A DNA stretch of 64,000 nucleotides from NCBI GenBank assembly GCA_903904815.1, contig CAIVDU010000022.1, positions 1 to 64,000 on the forward strand, given 5' to 3'. Origin of the DNA: an uncultured Armatimonadota bacterium (GTDB lineage: Bacteria; Armatimonadota; Fimbriimonadia; Fimbriimonadales; Fimbriimonadaceae). Position 1 is the first letter of the stretch, and every line of letters starts with the position of its first letter. This document shows positions 54,065 through 63,388 of this stretch, in pieces. The notes under the pieces are model-generated. The model ran no database searches, was not told the origin of the DNA, and saw only the letters and a list, made by a program, of their open reading frames with translations. The position numbers and the translations under genes were made by a program.

Positions 54065-55029
54065 GCTTAGGTCTTCCCATTCCTAAAATCGGGCTCGGAA
54101 CATTTGGTTCGGACAAATACAGCGGGGAACAGGTTGCCGAAGCGGTTCTCGGCGCCGCCGAAGTCGGCTATCGGCACTTCGATTGCGCGGCCGTGTACGG
54201 CAACGAACCCCTCATCGGAAAATCGCTTGAGACGATTATTCGCGGGGGAATCCCAAGGAGCGAGCTCTGGATCACGGGGAAGTTGTGGAACGACAAACAC
54301 GCTGAAGACGACGTGATTCCCGCCTTCGAAAAGTCCTTGAGCGATCTTAGGCTGGACTATCTGGACCTCTACCTGATCCATTGGCCTTTTCCCAATTTTC
54401 ATGCCCCTGGCGTGGATGTGTCGTCCCGCGACCCGCACGCCCGACCGTATATTCACGAAGACTATATGAAGACGTGGCGGCAGTTGGAGGAGCTTGTAAG
54501 ACGCGGTTTAGTCAAACACATTGGGACCTCAAACATGACGATCCCCAAGCTGGATCTCCTTCTACGCGATGCTAAAATCCGACCATCCGTTAACGAAATG
54601 GAGTTGCATCCTCATTTTCAGCAACCCGAACTATTTGAATATGTGGTTCGCAACGGCATTCAACCAGTCGGTTACAGCCCTCTCGGATCACCCAGCCGGC
54701 CTGAGCGCGATCGGACTCCGGAGGATACGTCCGACATGGAGGATCCGGTGATTCTCACGATCGCGGAGAATCACGGACTCACGCCAGCAGCCGTAAGCAT
54801 CAAATGGGCCATTCAACGTGGTCAGATCCCGATACCCTTTACGGTCAAGCGGCATCAGTACGAGCCCTTGTTCCAGGCGCTTTCGGCGCCACCACTGTCG
54901 GGTTCCGAGATGCAGCAGATTTCCCAGATCGACCGTAGATGTCGCCTCATCAAGGGTCAAGTGTTCCTTTGGCAAGGCGCGGAGTCCTGGGAGGCCCTTT
55001 GGGACTTGGACGGAACCATCTCGTCTTGA
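54061..55029 (+). CDS. Aldo/keto reductase
   Basis: A 322-residue TIM-barrel NADPH-dependent reductase. The tetrad is visible: Asp and Tyr in [10 protein letters not shown], Lys in ITGKLWND and His in YLIHWPFP. The cofactor segment near the C-terminus is [13 protein letters not shown]. The substrate is probably a sugar or keto compound handled with the upstream dehydrogenase. ATGA overlap shows coupling. It ends 3 nt from the convergent copA stop. Confidence 0.92.
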   Translation: MSLGLPIPKIGLGTFGSDKYSGEQVAEAVLGAAEVGYRHFDCAAVYGNEPLIGKSLETIIRGGIPRSELWITGKLWNDKHAEDDVIPAFEKSLSDLRLDYLDLYLIHWPFPNFHAPGVDVSSRDPHARPYIHEDYMKTWRQLEELVRRGLVKHIGTSNMTIPKLDLLLRDAKIRPSVNEMELHPHFQQPELFEYVVRNGIQPVGYSPLGSPSRPERDRTPEDTSDMEDPVILTIAENHGLTPAAVSIKWAIQRGQIPIPFTVKRHQYEPLFQALSAPPLSGSEMQQISQIDRRCRLIKGQVFLWQGAESWEALWDLDGTISS

Positions 55030-55032
55030 CCC

Positions 55033-57210
55033 TCAAACAAATTTTCTGAGTCGAAGAGAGTTTAGGACCACCGAGATGGATGAGAATGCCATCGCACCGG
55101 CAGCGATCATCGGGTTCAGCCTTCCCGATACGGCGATGGGTATTGCGATCAGGTTATATCCAAACGCCCACATGAGGTTGCCTCGGATGATCGCGATTGA
55201 CTTGCGGGCTAAGCGTATCGCTTGGGGCACTAATTCCAAGTCGCTTCTGAGCAGCGTGATCCCCGCTGCCTCTTTGGCGATATCCGACCCGGCGCCCATC
55301 GCAATGCCAACATCGGCTAGGGCGAGGGCAGGGGCGTCATTCACACCGTCTCCGACCATCGCGACCGGGCCGAGCGACCGAACACGAGCAACCGCCTCCG
55401 ACTTGCCCTCCGGGAGGACGTCTGCTTCAAAGTGCTCGATTCCTACTTGCTTCGCCACCAATTGAGCGGCAGAGTGATGATCACCGGTCAGCATCACCGG
55501 ATTTAGTCCCAGTCCCTTTAAGTCTTTGACCGCTTGCAAGCTCGTCAATCGAATGGGATCGCTGATCGCGATTAAGCCAATGACGGTCCCCGCCAGTCGA
55601 ACTCTCACAACCGTCCTGCCCTCTCCTTCCCACGTCTGAGATTGGAGCAGAAGTTTTGGCGTTAGGTCGCCCCCGTATTTCTCGTTGCCCACTTCTACTC
55701 GAGAACCCTCGACCACGGCGGATGCGCCCAAACCGGGAAACGACTTAAAGTCTTCGGCGGTTGCCAGCACGAGCTTTCGGTCTCGACTGGCATCGACCAC
55801 CGCCTTCGCAATCGGGTGCTCAGAGAGAGATTCGACGCTTCCCGCGAATTGCAGAAGGGACTCCTCGGTCACCTTGTCTTCGGCAGCCATGCCGGTCACG
55901 GTCGGCTTGCCTTCGGTCAGGGTTCCCGTCTTGTCGACAAGGACGGTCTTGATTCCCTGAATCCGTTCCAGGACGGATCCATCGCGAATCAAAATACCAA
56001 GCTGAGCTCCACGACCGGTCGCGGCGATGATCGCTGTCGGCGTGGAGAGTCCAAGAGCACAGGGGCAGGCCACGACGAGTACGGCGATTGCTGGAATCAA
56101 CGACTGCAACGAAGTTTGATGAAGGCCAATTAAGCGAACGAGAAACGTCAGCACAGCGATGCCAATCACGATGGGAACGAATACCGAAGACGCTCGATCG
56201 GCTAACTGTTGGACATCAGCCTTCGATCCTTGGGCTGTCTCAACGAGTCTGGCAATTTGAGCCAGTCTGGTCTCGCCTTGAACATGGGAGGCTCGGAAGG
56301 TAAAGCTCCCCGAACCGTTCAGCGAGCCACCGACAACCGCATCCTCAGGCCCCTTACTGACCGGAAGGGACTCGCCGGTCAAGAGCGACTCATCTACGTG
56401 GGAGTGGCCTTCAACCACGACGCCATCGACCGGTAGCTTTTCCCCCGGCTTGACGCGAAGAACGTCTCCGACGCGCAAGGACTCGACAGGAACCGGGATT
56501 TCAACTCCTTCGGGGGTGACAAGATGGGCCATTTTGGGAGCGAGGTCCAACAACTTGCCAATTGCGTCGGTCATCGTGTGCTTGGCCCGAGATTCTAGGT
56601 ACCGCCCGAGCAAAATGAGAGTCACGATGGTCGCACCCGTCTCGAAGTACACAAATTCAGACTGCATCGGACCGTGAACCGCAATCAGCCCGTAGACGCT
56701 GGAGATCCACGCAGCCCCAGATCCAAGCGCGACCAGCGTATCCATGGTCGCAGATCCATGTTTTGCCGAATTCCAAGAGGCACGAAAGAAGGGAAATCCG
56801 CACCAGAAGATAACCGGAGTTGCAAGCCCGAACAGGGTCCAATTTGCCCACTCAGGCCGCATCGGCCATAGCATCGACAAAAACACGGCTGGAATCGAAA
56901 GGGCAAACGACACGGCAAGTCGGCGTAATTCGCCCGTAGCTGGCGCCAATTCAGTTTCTTTCTTGGCGGATAGGTGGTAGGTGCTGGCGTGATACCCGGC
57001 TCGCTCGACCGCTTCGATCAAGACTTTGTCTTCGACGCTCGGTGAGTGGATGACTCGCGCTCGTTCGGTCGCGAAATTGACACTCGCATCTGATACACCG
57101 GTGACTTTAGCAAGGGCGCGTTCGACTCGCCTCACGCAGGATGCGCAGGTCATGCCCTCGATCGAGAGCTCACTCAGAGTTGGATTTTGAGACGCTGGCG
57201 CCTGCGGCAT
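55033..57210 (-). CDS. copA: Copper-translocating P1B-type ATPase
   Basis: A 725-residue heavy-metal ATPase. An N-terminal HMA domain has GMTCASC (19-25), followed by eight hydrophobic segments, LLTGESLPV (actuator), the intramembrane CPC in [12 protein letters not shown] (Cu+ type), DKTGTLTEG (phosphorylation), SEHPIAKAV (SEHPL-like) and [20 protein letters not shown]. It exports Cu+ from the cytoplasm. GAGGAAGGG precedes the ATG, supporting this start despite a 41-nt overlap with copZ. It is the last gene of the csoR-copZ-copA operon. Confidence 0.96.
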   Translation of the reverse strand: MPQAPASQNPTLSELSIEGMTCASCVRRVERALAKVTGVSDASVNFATERARVIHSPSVEDKVLIEAVERAGYHASTYHLSAKKETELAPATGELRRLAVSFALSIPAVFLSMLWPMRPEWANWTLFGLATPVIFWCGFPFFRASWNSAKHGSATMDTLVALGSGAAWISSVYGLIAVHGPMQSEFVYFETGATIVTLILLGRYLESRAKHTMTDAIGKLLDLAPKMAHLVTPEGVEIPVPVESLRVGDVLRVKPGEKLPVDGVVVEGHSHVDESLLTGESLPVSKGPEDAVVGGSLNGSGSFTFRASHVQGETRLAQIARLVETAQGSKADVQQLADRASSVFVPIVIGIAVLTFLVRLIGLHQTSLQSLIPAIAVLVVACPCALGLSTPTAIIAATGRGAQLGILIRDGSVLERIQGIKTVLVDKTGTLTEGKPTVTGMAAEDKVTEESLLQFAGSVESLSEHPIAKAVVDASRDRKLVLATAEDFKSFPGLGASAVVEGSRVEVGNEKYGGDLTPKLLLQSQTWEGEGRTVVRVRLAGTVIGLIAISDPIRLTSLQAVKDLKGLGLNPVMLTGDHHSAAQLVAKQVGIEHFEADVLPEGKSEAVARVRSLGPVAMVGDGVNDAPALALADVGIAMGAGSDIAKEAAGITLLRSDLELVPQAIRLARKSIAIIRGNLMWAFGYNLIAIPIAVSGRLNPMIAAGAMAFSSISVVLNSLRLRKFV

Positions 57211-57400
57211 ACCCTTCCTCTTCGATTGCGCTGATCAAGCTTTCGAGTCTTACGGTTCCGTCATGCTCAACATGCGCATGATTGTTCGCCAGGCTGACGT
57301 CGGCGTGAACCACCCCTGAAACGCCCAAGAGGGCCTGAGTTACGGCGGTCACGCAATGTCCGCAGGTCATTCCATTTACGTCTAATTCGATAGATTGCAT
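57170..57400 (-). CDS. copZ: Copper chaperone CopZ (HMA domain)
   Basis: A 76-residue single HMA domain with metal motif GMTCGHC and the usual fold pattern (SIELDVN...[26 protein letters not shown]). It carries Cu+ to CopA. A CsoR-like operator lies 7 nt before the ATG, and GAGGA is directly upstream. The 3' end overlaps copA by 41 nt. Confidence 0.93.
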   Translation of the reverse strand: MQSIELDVNGMTCGHCVTAVTQALLGVSGVVHADVSLANNHAHVEHDGTVRLESLISAIEEEGYAAGASVSKSNSE

Positions 57401-57406
57401 TCCTCA

Positions 57407-57422
57407 ATACCCCCTGGTGTAT
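57407..57422. promoter_or_regulatory. CsoR-like operator before copZ
   Basis: ATACCCCCTGGTGTAT is an imperfect 16-bp dyad with the same ends and spacing as the perfect site at 57726-57741. It lies between csoR and copZ. Confidence 0.6.
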
Positions 57423-57425
57423 ACG

Positions 57426-57716
57426 TTACTTTACAAGTTTGGAGAGCACGGTTCGAAGCTCGTCCAACAATTCGTTTTCGGTCATTTTTCGAGCCTTTTC
57501 ATGCTCGGTATTACTGCCGTGGCCAACAATGCAGGTTCGAACGTGGCTCGTTGCCAGAGCAGCACCGACTTGCTCCAGAGCCGACCGAGTGGCGGTCAAT
57601 TGGGTCAGAATATCGCAACAGTAATCGCCCTTTTCAAGCATTCGCCGAAGACCTCGTATCTGGCCTTCGATACGGGCAAGGCGTCGATCTATCGACTTAG
57701 AAGTCTCCTGGTCCAC
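57426..57716 (-). CDS. csoR: Copper-sensing repressor CsoR
   Basis: A 96-residue all-helical CsoR/RcnR protein. The Cu+ ligand set is Cys33 (or Cys34), His58 and Cys62, with the same spacing as the C36-H61-C65 set of the M. tuberculosis protein. It also has RRLARIEGQIRGLRRMLEKG (11-30). Copper binding releases it from DNA. Start is GTG 57716, 6 nt after a TATGTT hexamer that abuts the operator at 57726-57741, consistent with autorepression of a leaderless transcript. Confidence 0.93.
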   Translation of the reverse strand: MDQETSKSIDRRLARIEGQIRGLRRMLEKGDYCCDILTQLTATRSALEQVGAALATSHVRTCIVGHGSNTEHEKARKMTENELLDELRTVLSKLVK

Positions 57717-57722
57717 TTTTCA

Positions 57723-57728
57723 AACATA
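57723..57728 (-). promoter_or_regulatory. -10-like TATGTT, 6 nt before csoR start
   Basis: The reverse strand reads TATGTT-TGAAAA-GTG. Its upstream edge overlaps the CsoR dyad, so bound repressor would block polymerase. Confidence 0.5.
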
Positions 57729-57741
57729 CCCCACAGGGTAT
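57726..57741. promoter_or_regulatory. CsoR-like operator before csoR
   Basis: ATACCC-CACA-GGGTAT is a perfect 6-bp dyad around 4 nt, in the G/C-tract-plus-TAT style of known CsoR sites. It overlaps the csoR -10 region and the last base of the gene 57741-59012. Confidence 0.7.
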
Positions 57742-59012
57742 CAGTCAGTCGATTTCTTGATCACCTTTGTGGGGGTGCTAAGGCCAAACTCCTTTCCATC
57801 AGGGGTTTTATAGATGGCCTCCAGAAAGAAGGCAGCGCTGGTTGTGTCGGCAACGGCAAACGAGATCGCATTCGGGCGATTCTCCAAGAGCGATGGCACT
57901 TCGTACTTGACCTTTCGAAAGTCGGTCTTGTTCGCCAGCGCAACATAGGGGTGAATTCGGACCGCGCCGCTTGGAGATTTGAACCTATACGTGACGATGC
58001 GCTGACTCCCCTCGTGGCGAATCGTCAGCTTGGGACTCAGGGATGGCATGGACATTTCACCGGCGATCGATCGTGCGAAAGCGCCAATCGTCTGCGAGGC
58101 GAGGAAGCCTCCGTTCAGAGCATGTCCGGCATTGGGCACGGTGAACATCCAGTGAGCCGGCCTGAGATTGTTAAAGTACAGATCGGCGGCATCGGCGGCC
58201 CAATACGGATCATTGGAGCCTTTCACGACTAGAATCGGCACTCGAAAATTTGCCCGGTAGGAGTAAGGGTCGACCATCGCTCCGAGCTTCTTGCCTCGAC
58301 CGCCGTTAAGTTCGGACTGGAGGCCCAATTTCGTGTAAGCCTCGATCATCTCACTGTAGGCGCCCCAACTGTCGATCTGGTGAGGCATTTGGGCTGGAAT
58401 ATTAAGGTTGTCGTAAACCATTGGCGCGACGCCTTTGACGCGAGGGTCCCCGATGGCAGCGGTCATCCATGTTGTCCAACCCCGTTTGCTCGCGCCGGTC
58501 ACGACGAAAGAAGTGATCGGATTACTCGAGTTCTTGGTGGCATCTTGGATGGTGTCCATTGCCCGAACTGCCGAGCGCGTCATCGGAAAGAGGAGTGGCC
58601 AAGACGTATCCCCGGTGTCAAGGTAGTTCTTGAATGTGTAGGCGATGAGGTCGTCTTCCCGCAGCCCCCAAAGAGGCTGGTTGGGCTCATCGAACAACAT
58701 GGCGATTGGCATGCCGGTCGAGTGAGACATCAGTGCGATATCTGAATAGTCTCCCGGTCGGGGGCCGTCTCCCGTAACGTAAAGGATCGCGACTCCCTTC
58801 TTCCCTGCCCCCTCGGGAAGGCTGTACAGGATCTGGTGCTTCCATTCCACGCCGTGCCATGTTTGGCTGGTCATCCGGATGGTTGTGGTTGCCCCCTGGG
58901 TCTTTTCCACGCTGTAGGCGTAAGACGTGTCAGGTTTCTTAAGAAACTCTAACAAATCCGATGGAGTGGAAATTAACCCGGTCAAGAGCGGAAAAATCAG
59001 AGACAACATCAT
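57741..59012 (-). CDS. PhoPQ-activated pathogenicity-related (PqaA-like) alpha/beta hydrolase
   Basis: A 423-residue exported protein with an N-terminal signal (MMLSLIFPLLTGLIS). The family signature SFVVTGASKRGWTTWMTAA contains a possible nucleophile serine, and GDPRVKGVAPMVYDNLN follows directly. Later segments are PILVVKGSNDPYW (acid region) and VPNAGHALNGG (His). PqaA was named from Salmonella; the biochemical role is not established. It is probably periplasmic or secreted. Its last base touches the CsoR operator of the adjacent operon. Confidence 0.87.
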   Translation of the reverse strand: MMLSLIFPLLTGLISTPSDLLEFLKKPDTSYAYSVEKTQGATTTIRMTSQTWHGVEWKHQILYSLPEGAGKKGVAILYVTGDGPRPGDYSDIALMSHSTGMPIAMLFDEPNQPLWGLREDDLIAYTFKNYLDTGDTSWPLLFPMTRSAVRAMDTIQDATKNSSNPITSFVVTGASKRGWTTWMTAAIGDPRVKGVAPMVYDNLNIPAQMPHQIDSWGAYSEMIEAYTKLGLQSELNGGRGKKLGAMVDPYSYRANFRVPILVVKGSNDPYWAADAADLYFNNLRPAHWMFTVPNAGHALNGGFLASQTIGAFARSIAGEMSMPSLSPKLTIRHEGSQRIVTYRFKSPSGAVRIHPYVALANKTDFRKVKYEVPSLLENRPNAISFAVADTTSAAFFLEAIYKTPDGKEFGLSTPTKVIKKSTD

Positions 59013-59190
59013 GGTTTGAACTAGCCCGTGTGAAAAACTACCGCACTCAGCCGTTTTGACGAACGGTTTTCTGTTGCGAGTCCGTCAATCGGACGAAGGA
59101 GTACACGCTTGACTTTGCAGAAGCAGCGTGCGAGAATAGGGAGCCTGAAGGGGAGCGTGGACTCTCGGGGCCAGCTTGAGGATATTGCCG

Positions 59191-60741
59191 ATGACGAAGA
59201 AAACGATGCGCAGAATGTGCGTGGCTGCTGGATTGCTTGTGGGATCAGTTACTGCCCAGGCGTTCACCTACGACGCGCAGATCATGATCGACCGGGCTCT
59301 GAACAGCCCCACTTTGACCGTTAAATACAAAGGCGCTCACGCTGCGCTGGTGGAACTTAGAGTCAATGGCGAGAGCCTGGGCACTCGTTCCGTAACCGCG
59401 AGCAAGGACGCCGGCGAGACCAACTTTACGCTTAATCTGACGGATCTGAAGGATGGCGAGAATGACGTCGAGGTTCGACTGTTTGACCGAACGGGCAAGC
59501 TCGTCGGTTCCGATCATTCCAACATTTCGACCGAGCAGACCCTGAACGCTCCGGTTTATCTGACGACTCCCAAGGTTGGTCAGACCGTACGCGGTTCCGT
59601 GGACATCAAGCTTGGCTTCGGCGATAGCTTGAAGGATGTCTACGTGAGCTTTTTCGTCGACAACAATTTCAAGGCGATGACCAACTTCCCTCCGTTCCAA
59701 TATGCTTGGGACTCGACGGGAGAGACGAACGGTTGGCACGAGCTTGAAGCTTGGGCAATCGACGGCAATAGCACGACATTCAAGAGCCGAAAGGTGAAAG
59801 TTTTCGTAAACAATCCGGGCGGTCGCACCTACCGAGTCGGTTCGACGGACGATCAGGGCGCACCTTCGGTGAACCCTTCTCGCGTCGGACTTCAAGACAC
59901 GACGGAGCGCTCGGACATTCGGTTTAGCCAGAACGAAGGTCAGGCAGCTACCCTCGGCGGTTCGACGGGAGTCGCGCCAACCCTGCACGGAGGTTCCACT
60001 TCGCGCAACATGGTTCACGCGGAGATTGTCGACACCACCACTGGTGAGAAGCCGTTGGCGCCCACCCGCGGAATTTCAACGAGTGTCCGCCAGCTCCTTC
60101 CAACGGGAAGCCGAGTGGCGGCAACGGTATCGACGCCAATTCTGAGCGGCCCAATCCACGTGAGATCCTTCACGACGATCAAGTCGTCCAGTGTTGCCGC
60201 AAGCAAGGCTCACCCGAAGAACAATGCGGATCTCGGAGAGATCGTGATCGTTCCTCACCATGACCTGCCACTTGGAGCTTATGCCCAGAAAGTGAGCACC
60301 ATCCCAACTGCTTCCGTTCTCGGAAACGTCGAGGCAGTATCGAGCTTGATTCAAATTACCCGCGGACAGCGAATCCCGAACCTGGGTTCGTTCGCCGTGG
60401 TGTTGAACTCGCAGTTCGTGAATTTCGATGTACCGACCCGGGTTGACGATGGCGTGCCAATGGCTCCTTTCCGACACTTGATTGAGAAGTCTGGTGGATC
60501 TGTCGATTGGCAGAATTCCACGAAGACGGTCAATGCCCAAGCAGACGGTCACAGCATCCTGCTCCAAATTGGAGACAAGAATGCTCGGATCAACAATTCG
60601 ATCGTCCCGCTCGACTTGGCTCCTTACATCGATCGCGGACGTACGATTGTCCCGATTAGCTTCATGCGAAGCGCTCTCAACGTCAACGTCGAATATGACA
60701 AGACCACCGGCCACGTTCTCATCACCAGCAACAAAAAGTGA
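59191..60741 (+). CDS. Exported protein with Ig-like modules and a C-terminal copper-amine-oxidase-type stalk domain
   Basis: A 516-residue secreted protein. The signal peptide is TMRRMCVAAGLLVGSVTAQA. Residues ~25-215 contain beta-sandwich segments (VELRVNGESLGTRSVTAS, VYVSFFVDNNFKAMTNFPPF), then a Ser/Thr/Gly-rich linker. The end (~400-515) has the stalk-domain pattern: FVNFDVPTRVDDGVPMAPFR, LLQIGDKNARINN, YIDRGRTIVPISFMRSAL and VLITSNK. Such domains occur on cell-surface proteins and need not bind copper. ATG 59191 lies 8-9 nt after GAGGAT. Confidence 0.85.
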   Translation: MTKKTMRRMCVAAGLLVGSVTAQAFTYDAQIMIDRALNSPTLTVKYKGAHAALVELRVNGESLGTRSVTASKDAGETNFTLNLTDLKDGENDVEVRLFDRTGKLVGSDHSNISTEQTLNAPVYLTTPKVGQTVRGSVDIKLGFGDSLKDVYVSFFVDNNFKAMTNFPPFQYAWDSTGETNGWHELEAWAIDGNSTTFKSRKVKVFVNNPGGRTYRVGSTDDQGAPSVNPSRVGLQDTTERSDIRFSQNEGQAATLGGSTGVAPTLHGGSTSRNMVHAEIVDTTTGEKPLAPTRGISTSVRQLLPTGSRVAATVSTPILSGPIHVRSFTTIKSSSVAASKAHPKNNADLGEIVIVPHHDLPLGAYAQKVSTIPTASVLGNVEAVSSLIQITRGQRIPNLGSFAVVLNSQFVNFDVPTRVDDGVPMAPFRHLIEKSGGSVDWQNSTKTVNAQADGHSILLQIGDKNARINNSIVPLDLAPYIDRGRTIVPISFMRSALNVNVEYDKTTGHVLITSNKK

Positions 60742-60759
60742 TCTGATCCAGCCTCTCGA

Positions 60760-60790
60760 AGCGGAGTGCCTTAGGGCGCTCCGCTTTTTT
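60760..60790 (+). terminator. Rho-independent terminator
   Basis: AGCGGAGTGCC (60760-60770) pairs with GGCGCTCCGCT (60775-60785) over 11 bp with one wobble, loop TTAG, followed by TTTTTT. Confidence 0.92.
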
Positions 60791-60907
60791 GCTTGTAAGC
60801 GGCCAAAACCCGCAATTTCTGAGCGCTGAAGGGGAAGGAAAGCCCCGCAGATCGCCGATATTGAATCTATTGAGCAGTGTTGTCGCCGCTCAGAAACCGA
60901 GGGGAAT

Positions 60908-61282
60908 GTGGACGGAACGCCGAAATTCGATACCGATAAGAGACGCTATATTCGCTACGAGCTGTTGGACTATGCCCAGCTCGAGCCAATTGGATCAGGC
61001 CCTACTCTGAACACCATTATTGTGGACATCGGATTGGGCGGTCTTCAGCTTCGATCACGCGAGTCCGTTGTCGTGGGTACCAAGTGCCACATTACGGTGG
61101 GCCGAATGGAGGGCACACTCCTGACCTTCCGAGCTGAGATTCGCCACTGCGCTCAGGTCGAAGGCGCCGACCTGTTTGGGTTGGGTGTTCGATTCCTTCC
61201 GGAGTCTCACGACGAGCGGATGGGCATTGCAGAATTCGTCCACGCAGTCTTTCAGCGACAGTGCGACCTTCTGGCCAACTAA
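60908..61282 (+). CDS. PilZ-domain protein (probable cyclic di-GMP receptor)
   Basis: A 124-residue single PilZ domain. RRYIRYE near the N-terminus provides the RxxxR motif and DIGLGGLQL the second (D/N)xSxxG-like motif, with Gly in place of Ser. The C-terminus has GLGVRFLP. It probably binds cyclic di-GMP, linking to the HD-GYP enzyme encoded elsewhere in the window. GTG start behind GAGGGG. Its stop overlaps that of the convergent aldolase gene by 4 nt. Confidence 0.88.
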   Translation: MDGTPKFDTDKRRYIRYELLDYAQLEPIGSGPTLNTIIVDIGLGGLQLRSRESVVVGTKCHITVGRMEGTLLTFRAEIRHCAQVEGADLFGLGVRFLPESHDERMGIAEFVHAVFQRQCDLLAN

Positions 61283-62163
61283 TCGGCCGGAAGGAACTTC
61301 CCTAGCAGTTCCCAGAGTGCTTCCCCATCCGACTCAGGCAGAGTGAAAAGCGGCAAACGCCCAGCCGCACTCTCGATCACTCCCTGCTTCTGGAGTAGCC
61401 ACTTGTTGGCAACTGGCTGTGGCGAGGCCTTCAGGGCCTCCAGAGCCGGTTTGATGTAGGCAAATTTCGTTTCCGCGGAGGTCCTTGCCTCCTCCCATTC
61501 TGAGACAATGGGCGCGAGCCAGCCCGCAAGGATATTTGCGGCTCCGCTGATCGTTCCCGACCATCCGGCCGCGAGCGCATCCAAGAGCAGCCTTTCATCG
61601 CCTACATAGCGATATTTGCCAGCAGCTGCTTGTGAAAAACTGACAAGGTTTTCGGCGTTTCCGCTCGAGTCCTTGATGCCGGCGATTCCGTCATGCTGGC
61701 AAAGACGATGAACAAGGTCGGGACTGAAAGTAAATCCAGTCCGCTGAGGAATGTTGTATAAGAGAACGGGGAGCGTGGTCTCCCGAAGCAACTGCTCAAA
61801 CCAGCAAGCAATTCCGTCCTCTGACGCTTCTCGAAAATAGGTCGGGGGCATCACGAGCGCAGCCGACGCACCGGCCTTTCTTGCCGATTCGCACGACCAA
61901 GCAGCCTCGTTAAGACTCGAAGTGGCGACGCCGAGGACGACCGGGAGCCCCTGGGCGAGCGGCGCCGCAACCTTGATGAGGTCTCGCTTCTCGATGGCGC
62001 TTAATGAGGGCCCCTCTCCATTAGTGCCGGCAAGGACGATTCCCGCACAACCTTGGGCTCTAAACCAAGAGATAAGGTGGGCGACCCCCACGTGATCGAC
62101 GACGCCTGAGTCGAGAAACGGTGTCACAGAAGCCGGTAGGACTCCAGTTGGAAGCATATTCAT
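61279..62163 (-). CDS. DapA-superfamily aldolase/dehydratase
   Basis: A 294-residue TIM-barrel lyase. The Schiff-base lysine is in GIAGIKDSSG and the general Tyr in VLLYNIPQRTG. The phosphate/carboxylate loop is GTNGEGPSLS, closer to hydroxy-oxoglutarate or keto-sugar-acid aldolases than to the GTTGE of dihydrodipicolinate synthase. A role in lysine synthesis is therefore uncertain. The start overlaps the fumarylacetoacetase stop (ATGA), suggesting a linked degradative pathway. Confidence 0.85.
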   Translation of the reverse strand: MNMLPTGVLPASVTPFLDSGVVDHVGVAHLISWFRAQGCAGIVLAGTNGEGPSLSAIEKRDLIKVAAPLAQGLPVVLGVATSSLNEAAWSCESARKAGASAALVMPPTYFREASEDGIACWFEQLLRETTLPVLLYNIPQRTGFTFSPDLVHRLCQHDGIAGIKDSSGNAENLVSFSQAAAGKYRYVGDERLLLDALAAGWSGTISGAANILAGWLAPIVSEWEEARTSAETKFAYIKPALEALKASPQPVANKWLLQKQGVIESAAGRLPLFTLPESDGEALWELLGKFLPAD

Positions 62164-63383
62164 GCTCGCACCTGTCCTCGTAGCTCCCCAAACCCAATTC
62201 GGTAGCCGATGCCTTGGGCGTAGCCTGTAAAGATCACCTCATCACCGTCCTCCAGGAAAGTTCTCTTCTCGCCAGTCTCTGAGAGCACGACGGGTCTGGA
62301 GCCTCTCCAGGACGCTTCAAGTAGCGACCCAAAGGATCCCGGGTCTGGCCCACTGATGGTGCCGCTCCCATAGAGTTCGCCTGGCTCAACACGCGTGCCG
62401 TTCGAAGTCTGATGCGCCAGTTGCTGAGCAAAGCTCCAGTACAGGAATTTGACGTTGGATCGGGCAATGGTTTCGGGCTGAGACATCCGCGGAGTTTTGA
62501 GGGCGACCTCTAGTTCAATATCGAAGTTGCTCGGACGACGCCCGGCGAGGTGAGGAAGTGGCGGGGGCTCTTGGACCCCCGCCACTCGAAAAGGCTCCAG
62601 TGCATCCAGCGAAACCACCCAAGGACTCGCGGAAGTAGCGAAACTCTTGGCGAGAAAGGGTCCTAGCGGCTGGTATTCCCATCTTTGGAAATCTCGAGCC
62701 GACCAGTCGTTCACGAGTACAAGCCCTTGCATGTGGGATTCCGCATCGTTGACGGAAATCGGTTTCCCCGCCCCGTTGCCCTCGGCGAGGAAGAAGCCGA
62801 CCTCCAGTTCATAGTCAAGTTCTTGGGTCGGGCCAAACACCGGAACATCAGAATCAGCGCGTTTGAACTGACCGGATGGGCGGTTGATTTGAGAACCTGA
62901 GACGACCACTGTCGAAGCCCGGCCGTTGTAGCCGACCGGCAGGTACCGGTAGTTTGGAAGGAGAGGCGGCATATCGGGTCGGAACATTCGCCCTACGTTG
63001 CTCGCATGGTGGATCCCGCTGTAAAAGTCGACGAAGGCAGGTATCCGACATGGAAGTTGCATTTCCACCCGGTCTACCGAGCAGACGAAGGTGCTGAGAT
63101 CAGGCAATCTGTTGAGTTCGGAGTTCTCGGTATCCAGCAGTTCAGAAAGGCGGTGTCGAAGTTCTCGCGCCTCCTGCCGGTTCACGCTGGTCAAGTCAAC
63201 GAGCGGACGCACGAACGCTTCTCCCAACAACCCGAGTTCTCTGAGCGACTCGCAATCGAGAACCTGGTCACCGATGCGAGTGACCAATCTTGGCGACCCT
63301 GCATCGATTCTTCCGACGCCGAGAGGCAGGTTCTGAATCGGAAAGTGAGACTCGGGTGAGACCTCGACCCAACTCCGTTGCAT
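62160..63383 (-). CDS. fahA: Fumarylacetoacetase
   Basis: A 407-residue FAH. Family segments are DFYSGIHHASNVGRMFRP (active-site and Ca2+/Mg2+ Asp, catalytic His), LPNYRYLPVGYNGRASTVV, DYELEVGFFLAEGNG (metal Glu), VLVNDWSARDFQRWEYQP (metal Asp) and a GSGTISGPDPGSFGSLLE loop. It cleaves fumarylacetoacetate to fumarate and acetoacetate at the end of tyrosine/homogentisate breakdown. It lies between an unknown gene (5 nt upstream) and the DapA-like gene. Confidence 0.94.
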   Translation of the reverse strand: MQRSWVEVSPESHFPIQNLPLGVGRIDAGSPRLVTRIGDQVLDCESLRELGLLGEAFVRPLVDLTSVNRQEARELRHRLSELLDTENSELNRLPDLSTFVCSVDRVEMQLPCRIPAFVDFYSGIHHASNVGRMFRPDMPPLLPNYRYLPVGYNGRASTVVVSGSQINRPSGQFKRADSDVPVFGPTQELDYELEVGFFLAEGNGAGKPISVNDAESHMQGLVLVNDWSARDFQRWEYQPLGPFLAKSFATSASPWVVSLDALEPFRVAGVQEPPPLPHLAGRRPSNFDIELEVALKTPRMSQPETIARSNVKFLYWSFAQQLAHQTSNGTRVEPGELYGSGTISGPDPGSFGSLLEASWRGSRPVVLSETGEKRTFLEDGDEVIFTGYAQGIGYRIGFGELRGQVRA

Positions 63384-63388
63384 CGAGC

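Noticed and set aside
59245-60714. Long minus-strand open frames (257 and 212 codons) opposite the stalk-domain gene
   Set aside because: They are antisense shadows of a well-supported coding region with signal peptide and terminator.
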